Shown here: piece after piece, positions 49,330 to 58,737 of the stretch
How positions within the stretch are numbered: position 1 is the first letter of the stretch
Layout of the letters: each line of letters starts with the position of its first letter
NCBI GenBank assembly: GCA_964441775.1
Contig: CAYTVL010000001.1
Location: 186,001 to 250,000, forward strand
Source of the DNA: SYOC01 sp964441775
Lineage (GTDB): Bacteria; Desulfobacterota; Binatia; Bin18
Length of the DNA stretch: 64,000 bases
Direction: 5' to 3'
Position numbers and translations under genes: made by a program
Notes under the pieces: generated by a model
Database searches by the model: none
What the model was told of the DNA's origin: nothing
The model's input: only the letters and a program-made list of their open reading frames with translations

Positions 49330-50649
49330 CTATTCGCGTATCCCTCCACGCTCCGCGTGCGCCTGGACGAAGTTCCGGCTCCCGGTCGTCGCCATGCTTG
49401 CAGACGCGGAGAGTTCAAGACACAGGGCGGTCGCGGCAATAATTTGCGCAAAACGATAGACTTTGCCGGGACCAAGGCAATCCATGAGTTGTAAATAGGC
49501 GCGCGCATGCGGTAGACCCGTGCCGCCGCCCACTGTCCCCACTTCCAAACCGGAGAAGCGAATCGCCAGATGGATGCCGTCCTCAACTCGCGTAGCGCTT
49601 GCCTGGGCCATGCTGCTGGTGCCGACCATACCTAAGTCTTGTCCAGTGGCGGCAAAAATGGCGGCGATGGCGGACGCCGGCGTAAAGGCAAAGGATTGCA
49701 TGCCGCTGGCGTGCGCCCCGTGCAGCCCGGCGTGTTCAAGCACGACGACCTCATCCGCACTCACGCGCAGGACGCGACGCAAAACTTCACCGGGCACGGT
49801 GGCTTCTGCGAGCACCACTTTTCCGTGCCCAGGAAACTGAAAGAACGCATGGCTGGGCTTTTTATCGCCGCCCATGTTTGTTTCCAGGAACGCGTGCAGC
49901 GGCGACACGCCGGTCTCTGCGGGAAACCGGGCAAGCACGAACCTTTGATTCAACGCATAGGCGTTGCGCGTCATCATATTCGGTCCACACGCATCACCAG
50001 TGGTGAAGCGGTACAATACATGACACATAGGTCCGACGACGTGCGTCTCCACCTCGCACAGCACGGCATGCGCGCTGAGGGGAGGCGTAGGTGCGCTCTC
50101 GCGCGACGTGGGCTCTACTTGAGAAGTGAAAGGCTCCGGGGCTCGCAGCCAGGCGCTCATAGCAGGAGCCTGCTTGGCAATCCAGCGCGCCAACCGCAAC
50201 GCCTCCTCAGTTGTACGAAACACGAAGCACGAATCTCGCGTCATGCGATCGGCAAGGACGTGGGTGCGCACGCCGCCAGCTAACGCCACGGCGCTGACGC
50301 CCCGTTGCATGGACGCCGATAAGCCGCCTTCAGTATGGGCGAGCGGCACATAGACCTGATCGTCCGCTCTTCCCTGCTCTTGCACGGCGCCAGCATCGTC
50401 GAGCGTGTAGTTTCCGAGGTTGAGAGGCAGTGGACCGACCACGCCGACGGGCAAAACCATGTGGCCGGTCAAGCATTCTTGAAAACGACTCAGCGTTTCA
50501 GCGGAGACGGGCCAGGACAACACGTGGTGATGGGCCGCATCCCAGCGCGTGAGCGCGCGTAATTGCGCTTGCCGCTGGGCGATGGCCTCATCGCGATTCG
50601 CCCTTGGCCAGCGAGGGAGAATACGGGCAGCAGCACGACGAGCTTTCAC
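49330..50649 (-). CDS. hydroxymethylglutaryl-CoA reductase
   Basis: A 439-residue enzyme making mevalonate from HMG-CoA, the committed step of the mevalonate isoprenoid route. Motifs: AHTEGGLSAS (catalytic Glu) near 104, TTGDACGPNMMT near 217, TNMGGDKKPS (catalytic Lys) near 258, TGQDLGMVGTSS (catalytic Asp) near 340, and GTVGGGTGLPHA near 373. Catalytic His is probably in QAHAERGG at the end. Sequence is of the class I (NADPH) type. It overlaps the di-iron gene upstream by 4 bases (ATGA). No other mevalonate genes are nearby. Confidence 0.9.
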   Translation of the reverse strand: MKARRAAARILPRWPRANRDEAIAQRQAQLRALTRWDAAHHHVLSWPVSAETLSRFQECLTGHMVLPVGVVGPLPLNLGNYTLDDAGAVQEQGRADDQVYVPLAHTEGGLSASMQRGVSAVALAGGVRTHVLADRMTRDSCFVFRTTEEALRLARWIAKQAPAMSAWLRAPEPFTSQVEPTSRESAPTPPLSAHAVLCEVETHVVGPMCHVLYRFTTGDACGPNMMTRNAYALNQRFVLARFPAETGVSPLHAFLETNMGGDKKPSHAFFQFPGHGKVVLAEATVPGEVLRRVLRVSADEVVVLEHAGLHGAHASGMQSFAFTPASAIAAIFAATGQDLGMVGTSSMAQASATRVEDGIHLAIRFSGLEVGTVGGGTGLPHARAYLQLMDCLGPGKVYRFAQIIAATALCLELSASASMATTGSRNFVQAHAERGGIRE

Positions 50650-51410
50650 TCTGAGAGGCCCTGATCTGTTTCCACCATCTGTAAGCGCTGGACTTTCTTT
50701 TCGACGTCCTGAGTGACTCGCTCGAACAACTCAGTTTCATCAAGGCCAATTAATATCGCCTTTTCCTTGACGCCAGCATAAATTTCCCGAATAAGGTGCA
50801 GCAATTCTTCACGCATTTTCAGAAACGCCGGTTTCATCTCTGGCGCATGTTGCAACGCCGCTTTGAGATATAATTCAGCAAAGGCAAGATGCCGAGCTTC
50901 GTCTGTCAAAATACGACTGCCTATATGGGCAAAAAGTGAGCCAGGATGCGCTTTGACGAGAATGCTATAAAAATGCCGCGCGAGAATATCACTCACGAGG
51001 ATGCCCCAGAGCCATTCCATTTTCTCGCGGGCTTTGAACAACCGGGCCTGATAACGAAACATCACCCTCAGGTCTCGCACTTCCAGTGGTCGTTGTTCGA
51101 TTTTGTGATAAAAGCGCGTCAGTGTCTCAAAATGGCGCGCCTCATCTAAGAGGAATGTCGCTAAATAGAGCTGTGCTTCTGTCTGATGAGCAGCAAAAAA
51201 CTGTGGAATCACCGAACTGGCGCCAAGCATTGCCGCCTGCTCCCCCAAATAGACTGGCGTCAACACGTGCGCGAACGCTTCCTTTTCATCTCGATTGAGC
51301 AAAAGCGGTTGATCCCAATGTAGATGAGAGGTTGACCATTGCCCTTCAACTCCCTTACGAAAGAGCTCCATCAGTTTGACATTGTCAATGCAGGGAAACA
51401 CCCGAATCAC
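50646..51410 (-). CDS. ferritin-like di-iron protein (R2/AurF-like)
   Basis: A 254-residue all-helical protein with two DEARH motifs (LLDEARHFETL near 88 and LTDEARHLAFAEL near 169) plus upstream Glu in YLGEQAAML and helical Glu residues. This gives a full carboxylate-bridged di-iron site like R2-type oxidases and N-oxygenases. Starts at GTG 51410 behind GAGGGA. Translationally coupled to HMG-CoA reductase, which suggests oxidation of an isoprenoid or lipid, but that is inference. The exact reaction is unknown. Confidence 0.75.
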   Translation of the reverse strand: MIRVFPCIDNVKLMELFRKGVEGQWSTSHLHWDQPLLLNRDEKEAFAHVLTPVYLGEQAAMLGASSVIPQFFAAHQTEAQLYLATFLLDEARHFETLTRFYHKIEQRPLEVRDLRVMFRYQARLFKAREKMEWLWGILVSDILARHFYSILVKAHPGSLFAHIGSRILTDEARHLAFAELYLKAALQHAPEMKPAFLKMREELLHLIREIYAGVKEKAILIGLDETELFERVTQDVEKKVQRLQMVETDQGLSE

Positions 51411-51502
51411 GGTTCGTCCCTCATCCCTATTTCCATCCTACCCTACAGCGCCTCCATGTCTACTCCGACGAGGCTGAGCAGCTCAGGAAAGATGCCTATC
51501 CT

Positions 51503-52144
51503 TCAGGCAGAATAGCGCCGCCGGTTTTCCTCACGTCTCTCGCGCCGCTGCTCTTCTTCCTGTCGTCGCCCTTGCTCGTCTTGCTCATCTTGCAGATTTA
51601 ACCACCATAAGGCCCGTGACAGATATTGCAGAGCAGAAACGGCCACAGCAGTACCAGCCAACAGCAGGGAAGCGCGCAGCAGCAAAGGAAACCGCCAAGC
51701 CGGATTGTGGAGCGCTATCAAGGTCAGCGTGACCGTCGCCAACTGAAAAAATGTGCTGGCTTTGCCAATAAGCGTGGGCCGCACCGCAATAGAATGTCCG
51801 GTGATAAAATATAAAACCGCAAAGCCAATCAGAATGATGATATCTCGACTGATCACAAGAATGGCCAACCACGACGGCAAAAAATTGAGAAACGCCAGGA
51901 TCGCAAAAGAACTGACCAGAAGGAGTTTATCCGCCAAGGGGTCGATGTAGGCGCCGAGAGTGGTGTGAGAATTCGTGAGCCGCGCCACCGCTCCATCGAT
52001 TGAATCCGTCACTCCAGCGAAAACGAAAAGGAGCAGCGCCTCCGTATAACGCTTGTCAATCAAAAGGATGAGAAAGACTGGAATAGCACCAATACGTAAG
52101 AACGTAATGAAGTTTGGCAAGTTTCGAAGCGCAAGCGACAACAA
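51503..52144 (-). CDS. pgsA: CDP-diacylglycerol-glycerol-3-phosphate 3-phosphatidyltransferase
   Basis: A 213-residue membrane enzyme of phosphatidylglycerol synthesis. The CDP-alcohol phosphotransferase motif is complete: DSIDGAVAR near 43, then eight residues, G, and IDPLADK (DG-x2-AR-x8-G-x3-D-x3-D). About five or six membrane segments follow, and a strongly charged Glu/Arg/Gln tail (last 25 residues). I chose TTG 52144 because GGAAGGA lies 6 bases upstream and the protein then begins at RNLPNFITFLRI. The ATG-like start at 52246 would overlap hflX by 74 bases. Confidence 0.85.
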   Translation of the reverse strand: MLSLALRNLPNFITFLRIGAIPVFLILLIDKRYTEALLLFVFAGVTDSIDGAVARLTNSHTTLGAYIDPLADKLLLVSSFAILAFLNFLPSWLAILVISRDIIILIGFAVLYFITGHSIAVRPTLIGKASTFFQLATVTLTLIALHNPAWRFPLLLRASLLLAGTAVAVSALQYLSRALWWLNLQDEQDEQGRRQEEEQRRERREENRRRYSA

Positions 52145-52172
52145 GACTGGTCCTTCCGTAATCGCAAGGGAA

Positions 52173-53576
52173 TCATTCAACTCTTTCGGCCGCCAATTGT
52201 TTACGCAACTGACCAGCCACTTTACTCGATAGCAACGCAGTGACACTCACCGCAGTTTCAGAGTATGCTTCTTCTAGCACTTTGCCACTGCGGCGCAACC
52301 AGGCCAGCGTCTTTCCCGCGCTCAACGGTAAATCTACGCGCACGGTCTCGCGTCCTTGTTCCAGCCGACGCGCAACCGTGCTGAGCAGCGCTGTGAGTCC
52401 GAGTCCTGTCAGCGCAGAAATCCCAAAGGCCTCTGGTTCTCTCGCTCCGCCATCGGCGCCGTTTGCTCTGTGTTCTGCCATCGAGCCAGGCAAGGATAGC
52501 CATGGCAGTGGACTCTCGAGGTCTTTGCTGTTTGCCGGAAGCCGATCGAGCTTGTTCAACACCGTCAGCATCGGCTTTCCGCCGGCGCCAATCTCTTCCA
52601 GCACCTTTTCCACCACCGCCTTTTGCTCTTCCCAACGCGGATGCGTGGCGTCAACGACATGAAGCAACAAGGTGGCGGACCGCACTTCTTCAAGCGTGCT
52701 CTTGAAAGCGTCCACCAGTTGATGGGGCAGTTTGTTGATGAAGCCCACCGTGTCAATGAGCATGACCGGCTGGCCACCAGGTAAATCGAGTCGGCGGCTT
52801 GTCGGGTCCAAGGTGGCAAACAGTTTGTCTTCCACCAATACGCCCGCATGCGTGAGCGTGTTCATCAACGTTGATTTCCCGGCGTTGGTGTAGCCCACCA
52901 GCGCGACACACGGAAACGGCACCCGCGCTCGTTCATGACGTTGTAAAGAACGGGTGCGCTCCACATCTTCGAGACGACGATGCAGGGTAGCAATGCGCTC
53001 ACGGAGGCGGCGACGGTCCACTTCGAGCTGCGTCTCGCCTGGACCGCGCGTACCAACACCACCGCCAAGGCGAGAAAGATGCATCCATTGTCGAGTCAAG
53101 CGTGGCCGTAAATACTCCAACTGCGCCAGCTCCACTTGCAGCTTACCGGCCAGGCTTTTGGCGTGCTGGGCAAAAATATCAAGAATCAGTTGACTGCGAT
53201 CAATCACTTTAATGCCGAGCGTTTTCTCCAAGTTTCGTTGTTGCGCCGGCGTCAGATCATCATCAAAGATCGCCGCCTGGGCATTGGTCTCCACCACCGC
53301 ATCCTTCACCTCCTCGACCTTCCCCGCGCCAATAAAGGTGGCGGGATTCACGCCATCGCGCAAAGTTTGCACGATGCGCTCCAGCACCTCCAGCCCTGCG
53401 GTCTCGCTCAAACGCGCCAATTCATCCAGTGATTCATCCGCCAGAAAACGTGCGTGCTCACCCGGGGCCTTGTCGCGCAACGACCGTTGCACGCCGACGA
53501 GAATGACTCGCTCCGGTCCTGACCGTTGTCCGTGTAGAGCGGACTGTTCAGAGAGGTAATCGCGTTGACGTCCCAT
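52173..53576 (-). CDS. hflX: ribosome-splitting GTPase HflX
   Basis: A 467-residue GTPase that dissociates stalled 70S ribosomes. N-terminal HflX domain with DDDLTPAQQRNLE near 100 and the RLGGGVGTRGPGETQLE stretch near 170; G domain with G1 GYTNAGKST near 228, G3 DTVGFI near 274 and G4 NKLDRL near 338. A 25-residue insert (PLPWLSLPGSMAEHRANG) lies after G4. The C-terminal domain ends in an acidic/basic helix. Gap to pgsA is 28 bases on my pgsA start. Confidence 0.95.
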   Translation of the reverse strand: MGRQRDYLSEQSALHGQRSGPERVILVGVQRSLRDKAPGEHARFLADESLDELARLSETAGLEVLERIVQTLRDGVNPATFIGAGKVEEVKDAVVETNAQAAIFDDDLTPAQQRNLEKTLGIKVIDRSQLILDIFAQHAKSLAGKLQVELAQLEYLRPRLTRQWMHLSRLGGGVGTRGPGETQLEVDRRRLRERIATLHRRLEDVERTRSLQRHERARVPFPCVALVGYTNAGKSTLMNTLTHAGVLVEDKLFATLDPTSRRLDLPGGQPVMLIDTVGFINKLPHQLVDAFKSTLEEVRSATLLLHVVDATHPRWEEQKAVVEKVLEEIGAGGKPMLTVLNKLDRLPANSKDLESPLPWLSLPGSMAEHRANGADGGAREPEAFGISALTGLGLTALLSTVARRLEQGRETVRVDLPLSAGKTLAWLRRSGKVLEEAYSETAVSVTALLSSKVAGQLRKQLAAERVE

Positions 53577-53600
53577 GACGGTCCATACTACTCGACTTGC

Positions 53601-56600
53601 TTAACGAAACGAAGCGACGCCAGAACCGAACAGCCGTTCAATCGCCACCAACATCGAGCGCGACGGGGCCACATTCAAATCTTGCGGGAGCGCAATCACT
53701 GTCTCGCTATAATCGGGGCGCAACAGATGCAAGAAGGCTCGGCAATTGCCTTGATGCTGTTGCAACGCTTCCCGAAGAGCAAGGAGATCTTCCTTAGTCG
53801 TCACATCAGACGGCACCTGAATATGCACCTGTCGCACTTCGTCCGTAGCGACGGACTCCAGGAACACGACTTCGTCGGCAATAATTTGATAGCGCTCTTC
53901 GTCCACGTCGAGGACGCCGCTCAAGCATACGGGTTGATCCGCATGAATCGTCGCTTCATGCTTGCGGTAGGACTCCGGCCACACGATCACTTCCACGATC
54001 CCATCTTTATCCTCAAGATTAAACGTCGCGTAGCGATCGCCCTTCTTGTTGTTTTTTAACTTCAGTGAATGAATGACGCCAGCCAATTTGACTCGTTCTT
54101 GATGCTGACGATTCTTGAGCGAATCGGTGGTCAACGACACCACACCAAACAAGCGCGCAGCGTATTTATCCAAGGGATGGCCGGTGATAAAGAAACCCAG
54201 CGTCTCACGCTCGTGGCGCAACTTCTCCATGTCTTCCCACTCCGCTACCGTCGGCAGGGTAGGACGACCATCGGCGCTCACGCCGGTACTAGCGCCGAAC
54301 AGCCCCAATTGCGCCACGTTCCCGCCGCCCGCAGCTTTGCGATCCGCCCATTTCATCGCCTCTTCCAAGCCAGTCAACAGTTGGGTGCGGGTGGCGCCTA
54401 GGGAATCGAGGGCGCCGCATTTGATCAAACTTTCCATGACGCGTTTGTTGACTTGCGAGCCTCGCACCCGAGCGCAAAAGTCGTAAAAGTCGGTAAACGG
54501 TCCCTCCGTTCCCTCTTGCCGCGCCGCCTGAATCACTTCAATCGCTTTTGAGCCGACGCCGCGCACGGCTCCCAACCCAAAGCGAAGGCTCTCACCGCTG
54601 ACCGTGAAGTTTTCGTCGCTCTCGTTCACGTGCGGCGGCAACACTTGGATATTTTGTAGACGACACTCAGCAATGTTTTTATACGTCTTGTTGGTGTCGC
54701 CCATCTCGATACTCATCAAGGCCGCCATGAATTCCTGCGGATAATGCGCTTTGAGATACGCGGTTTGGTAGGACACGAACGCGTAGGCTGCCGCATGCGA
54801 CTTATTGAAGCCATATGCGGCGAAGGTCTCCATCGCGTCGAAAATTTCCCCGGCCAGTTTATCCGGGAGCTTATTTTTCCCGGCGCCTTTGAGGAACTTG
54901 GCTCGCTCCTCTTGCATCACTTCTTTTTTCTTTTTCCCCATCGCGCGACGCAAGTTGTCGGCGTCTTCCAGAGAATAGCCCGCCAACACTTGGGCGATCT
55001 GCATGACCTGCTCTTGATAGATGGTCACGCCATACGTCTCCTTCAGCACCGGCTCCAGCAGTGGATGCGGATAGGCGATTTGCTCCTTGCCATGTTTGCG
55101 TTTGATGAACTGTTCAGCGGCCCCGCTGTCGAGCGGCCCCGGACGGAACAACGCGATCACGGCGACGATGTCCTCGAAGCAGCTCGGTTTCAACTGGGTA
55201 ATGAGTTTGCGAATGCCGCTGCCTTCCATCTGGAAGACGCCGACGGTATCACCACGAGTGAGCGACTGATAAGTTTTGCGATCGCCCAAGGGCAGCGCAC
55301 TGAGATCGACCTCGACGCCACGATTTTTGCGAATACGCTCGACCGTATTGTTTAACAGCGTCAAGGTTTTGAGACCGAGAAAGTCAAACTTGATGAGGCC
55401 GATTGAGTCGACCTCCGGTCCGGCATACTGCGTGAGCACGTTGCCTTCTTTATCAACGAACAACGGCAAATGATCGACCAACGGTGTCGGGGAGATCACG
55501 ATCCCAGCGGCGTGCTTTGAGGCGTGGCGCAGCAAGCCTTCGAGCTTGAAGGCGTAGTCGAAGAGTTTTTTCTCCTTGTCGCCTTTCTCACGCAGCTCGC
55601 GCAGCCGGGGCTCCATCTCCAGCGCGGCTTCGAGCGGAAAATCCTTCCCTTGTTTGGGAGCGGGATAGAGCTTGGCAATGCGATCCGTCTCACCGTACGA
55701 AAATTCCAATACGCGCCCCACATCTTTAATGGCTTGTTTGCCCTTCAGGGTTCCGAACGTGATGATCTGGGCCACCTTGTCGGCGCCATATTTTTCTTTG
55801 ATGTAGCGAATGACCTCGTCCCGCCGCTCGAAGCAGAAGTCTACGTCGATATCCGGCATGCTTTTACGACCGGGATTGAGAAAACGTTCGAACAGCAACT
55901 GATAGCGAATCGGGTCAACATCAGTAATCTTGAGAGAGTAAGCCACCAAACAACCAGCGGCGGAGCCACGACCAGGACCGACCGGAATACCTTTTGACTT
56001 TGCATAGCCGATAAAGTCGGCCACGATGAGAAAGTAGCCCGCGAAGCCCATCTCTTTAATAATCCGGAGTTCAAACTCCAAGCGGTCACGATAGACTTGT
56101 TCTTGCTCGGCATCAATCCGTGTCCCGTTGGCGCGGAGCTGTGCAAGACGCGCAGCCAGACCATTCCAGGCTTCGCGATCAAGCACGTTTTCCAGCGTTT
56201 CTTCCTTGGGAACCTCAAAGACGGGGAAATAGAAATTGTTGAACTTCAACTCTAGATCGCAACGGTTGGCGACCTCTAGCGTATTCGCCACCGCTTCGGG
56301 ACAGTGGGTAAATTCCGCCAGCATCTCCTCTTCTGATTTGACGTAGAGTTGATTGGTGCCGAAACGCCAGCGCTTCTCATCCGACCACACTTTGCCGCTT
56401 TGCACGCAGAGCAACACTTCATGCGCCTCGGCGTCGTCAGCTTGCAAATAGTGACAATCATTCGTGGCGACCAAAGGGAGAGACAAGGTTCTCGCCAACT
56501 CGATAAGAGCGGGGTTGATTTGCTCTTGCTCTGGGAGGTGATTGGCCTGGACTTCAATGTAGAAACGTTCATCGAAAATCGCCGCGTATTCCTGCGCCAC

Positions 56601-57083
56601 CTCGCGGGCCAGTTGCTCTTTGCCGGCGAGCATGGCGCGCGCCACCTCGCCACTCAAGCAGCCCGACAGCGCCAGAATGCCCTTGTTACACTCACGCAAC
56701 AGTTCCTTATCCACACGCGGCTTGTGGTAGAACCCATCGGTGTATCCAGCAGTCACCAGGCGACAGAGGTTACGATACCCCTCCAGGTTCATCGCCAAGA
56801 GAATGAGATGGAAATTCCCGCCGCCCTCATAGTCATCGGCGCGCACCGGGCTTCGGTCGAAGCGACTCTTTGGGGCAAGATACATCTCACAGCCAATGAT
56901 TGGTTTGACGCCATGTTGCGCCGCCGTGCGGTAGAACTCGATCGCGCCGAACATATTGCCGTGATCGGTGATCGCCACCGCCGACATGCCGTGGGACTGC
57001 ACTTGCGGCATCAAGTTCTTAATCTTGTTGGCGCCGTCAAGCAGACTGTATTGCGTATGTAAATGTAGATGGACAAAGCCCAT
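53601..57083 (-). CDS. dnaE: DNA polymerase III alpha subunit
   Basis: A 1160-residue replicative polymerase. ATG 57083 has GAGGGGAGGAG upstream; the extension to 57119 is unsupported and overlaps guaA. PHP domain from residue 2 (VHLHLHTQYSLLDG, ITDHGNMFGA), polymerase palm with PDIDVDFCFERRDEVI (two catalytic Asp) and VGPGRGSAAGCLVAY, helix-hairpin-helix region near 850, OB fold near 1000 (VKLAGVIHSLKLK, ATFNLEDKDG). PHP metal residues appear intact, hinting at a retained proofreading or phosphatase activity. Length is standard. Confidence 0.97.
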   Translation of the reverse strand: MGFVHLHLHTQYSLLDGANKIKNLMPQVQSHGMSAVAITDHGNMFGAIEFYRTAAQHGVKPIIGCEMYLAPKSRFDRSPVRADDYEGGGNFHLILLAMNLEGYRNLCRLVTAGYTDGFYHKPRVDKELLRECNKGILALSGCLSGEVARAMLAGKEQLAREVAQEYAAIFDERFYIEVQANHLPEQEQINPALIELARTLSLPLVATNDCHYLQADDAEAHEVLLCVQSGKVWSDEKRWRFGTNQLYVKSEEEMLAEFTHCPEAVANTLEVANRCDLELKFNNFYFPVFEVPKEETLENVLDREAWNGLAARLAQLRANGTRIDAEQEQVYRDRLEFELRIIKEMGFAGYFLIVADFIGYAKSKGIPVGPGRGSAAGCLVAYSLKITDVDPIRYQLLFERFLNPGRKSMPDIDVDFCFERRDEVIRYIKEKYGADKVAQIITFGTLKGKQAIKDVGRVLEFSYGETDRIAKLYPAPKQGKDFPLEAALEMEPRLRELREKGDKEKKLFDYAFKLEGLLRHASKHAAGIVISPTPLVDHLPLFVDKEGNVLTQYAGPEVDSIGLIKFDFLGLKTLTLLNNTVERIRKNRGVEVDLSALPLGDRKTYQSLTRGDTVGVFQMEGSGIRKLITQLKPSCFEDIVAVIALFRPGPLDSGAAEQFIKRKHGKEQIAYPHPLLEPVLKETYGVTIYQEQVMQIAQVLAGYSLEDADNLRRAMGKKKKEVMQEERAKFLKGAGKNKLPDKLAGEIFDAMETFAAYGFNKSHAAAYAFVSYQTAYLKAHYPQEFMAALMSIEMGDTNKTYKNIAECRLQNIQVLPPHVNESDENFTVSGESLRFGLGAVRGVGSKAIEVIQAARQEGTEGPFTDFYDFCARVRGSQVNKRVMESLIKCGALDSLGATRTQLLTGLEEAMKWADRKAAGGGNVAQLGLFGASTGVSADGRPTLPTVAEWEDMEKLRHERETLGFFITGHPLDKYAARLFGVVSLTTDSLKNRQHQERVKLAGVIHSLKLKNNKKGDRYATFNLEDKDGIVEVIVWPESYRKHEATIHADQPVCLSGVLDVDEERYQIIADEVVFLESVATDEVRQVHIQVPSDVTTKEDLLALREALQQHQGNCRAFLHLLRPDYSETVIALPQDLNVAPSRSMLVAIERLFGSGVASFR

Positions 57084-57109
57084 GCCCAGCTCCTCCCCTC
57101 GGCCGTCTC

Positions 57110-58639
57110 TTATTCCCACTCAATGGTCGCCGGTGGCTTCGAAGAAATATCGTACACCACGCGGTTCACGCCTCGCACTTCATTGACAATACGTGTCGAC
57201 ATCCGACCGAGCAACTCATACGGTAAATGCGCCCAATCGGCGGTCATCCCATCCACACTTTCTACCCCACGAATAGCGATTACATTTTCGTAGGTGCGCT
57301 CGTCGCCCATGACTCCAACCGTTTTCACCGGCAAGAGCACGGCAAACGCTTGCCATACTTTTTCGTACAGCCCAGCGGTTCTCACTTCCTCGTCGACAAT
57401 CGCGTCCGCCGCGCGGAGCATCGCTAAGCCTTCGGCATCGACAGGCCCAATAATCCGAATCGCCAGTCCCGGCCCAGGAAACGGTTGACGAGTGACAATC
57501 TCGTTCGGCAGCCCAAGCAGACGCCCCAGCACGCGCACCTCATCTTTGAATAGTTCACGCAACGGTTCAATCAGTTTGAGCCGCATGCGCTCGGGCAGTC
57601 CACCGACGTTGTGGTGGCTTTTGATCGTCGCCGACGGACCTTTGAACGACACCGACTCGATCACGTCTGGATACAACGTCCCTTGCGCCAGAAACTGCAC
57701 GTTGGGAATCGTCTGAGCGGCTTCGTCAAAGACTTCGATGAACGTGTGGCCAATGATGCGCCGTTTCTTCTCCGGGTCTTCAACGCCGACCAAATGCGAC
57801 AAGAACTGTTCGGTGGCGTCCACATGACGAAGGTTGAGCCCCAGACCGGAAAACACCTCGACGACTTGTGCGGCTTCGTGCTTACGCAATAAGCCGTTGT
57901 CTACAAAAACACACGTAAGCTGCTCCCCAATGGCGCGATGAATTAAGAGCGCCACCACGGCGGAATCGACGCCGCCGCTGAGACCACAGACGACGTGCCG
58001 ATTCCCGACGCGTGCACGGATCTCTCGCGTCTCGCGCTCGATAAATCCTTCCATCGTCCAACTAGGTTTACAATGACAAATGCAAAACAGAAAGTTTTGT
58101 AAGACTTCTCGTCCGCGTTCACTATGCACCACTTCAGGGTGAAACTGGACGCCATACAAGCGGCCCGCCTCATCACGACAGGCCGCGAAGGGAGAATTCG
58201 CCGAGCGCCCCAGGACCCGCCATCCGCGCGGCAGGGTTTCCATTTTGTCTCCGTGACTCATCCACACGCGGGTCTCGCCGCCAGAAGTAAATCCGGCAAA
58301 CAGGTCGCTCACATCCTCGACCAACAACTGCGCGGAGCCAAACTCTCGGCGGTCCGCTTTTGTCACTACGCCGTCCGCGAGTTGAAAAAGCACGTTCATG
58401 CCATAGCAGATGCCCAAGAGCGGAACGGGAGTGTCCAACACTCGGGGGTCCAGCATAGGCGCATCCTCGGCATACACACTGGCTGGTCCGCCGGAGAGGA
58501 TGATGCCTTCGGGTTGCAGTTGTTGAATCCGTTCGAGAGAAAAGTCGTAGGGATGAATTTCACAATAGACGTTCGCCTCGCGCACGCGGCGGGCGATGAG
58601 CTGGGTGTACTGGCTGCCGAAATCGAGAATGAGAATCAT
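57110..58639 (-). CDS. guaA: GMP synthase (glutamine-hydrolysing)
   Basis: A 509-residue enzyme converting XMP to GMP. Glutaminase domain (1-190) with nucleophile Cys in LLGICYGMNVL near 77 and His-Glu in GVQFHPEVVHS near 165; ATP pyrophosphatase domain with P-loop CGLSGGVDSAVVA near 220; C-terminal dimerisation domain ending VYDISSKPPATIEWE, the standard terminus. The next gene upstream is guaB, so the two steps IMP to XMP to GMP are adjacent. ATG 58639 has no clear SD; dnaE begins 26 bases downstream of the stop. Confidence 0.97.
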   Translation of the reverse strand: MILILDFGSQYTQLIARRVREANVYCEIHPYDFSLERIQQLQPEGIILSGGPASVYAEDAPMLDPRVLDTPVPLLGICYGMNVLFQLADGVVTKADRREFGSAQLLVEDVSDLFAGFTSGGETRVWMSHGDKMETLPRGWRVLGRSANSPFAACRDEAGRLYGVQFHPEVVHSERGREVLQNFLFCICHCKPSWTMEGFIERETREIRARVGNRHVVCGLSGGVDSAVVALLIHRAIGEQLTCVFVDNGLLRKHEAAQVVEVFSGLGLNLRHVDATEQFLSHLVGVEDPEKKRRIIGHTFIEVFDEAAQTIPNVQFLAQGTLYPDVIESVSFKGPSATIKSHHNVGGLPERMRLKLIEPLRELFKDEVRVLGRLLGLPNEIVTRQPFPGPGLAIRIIGPVDAEGLAMLRAADAIVDEEVRTAGLYEKVWQAFAVLLPVKTVGVMGDERTYENVIAIRGVESVDGMTADWAHLPYELLGRMSTRIVNEVRGVNRVVYDISSKPPATIEWE

Positions 58640-58654
58640 AGAAATTAAGAATTA

Positions 58655-58729
58655 TGAATTAAGAGTGATGAATGAGAAGCAACAGCTCCCTGTTTTGGTT
58701 TCTCTTCTTCATTGTGAATTCTTAATTCA
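58655..58729. repeat. AT-rich imperfect inverted repeat between guaB and guaA
   Basis: The arm 58655-58679 starts TGAATTAAGA and the opposite arm 58704-58729 ends TCTTAATTCA; the inner parts match partly (about 25 bases each arm). Fills almost the whole guaA-guaB gap and is far lower in GC than anything else nearby. Looks like a small mobile or MITE-like palindrome. Confidence 0.5.
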
Positions 58730-58737
58730 TCATTGCT

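Noticed and set aside
49320..49586. N-terminal extension of the lipid kinase to 49586
   Set aside because: It lies inside the 3' end of the HMG-CoA reductase gene and has no kinase-family similarity; ATG 49319 lies 10 bases after that gene's stop.
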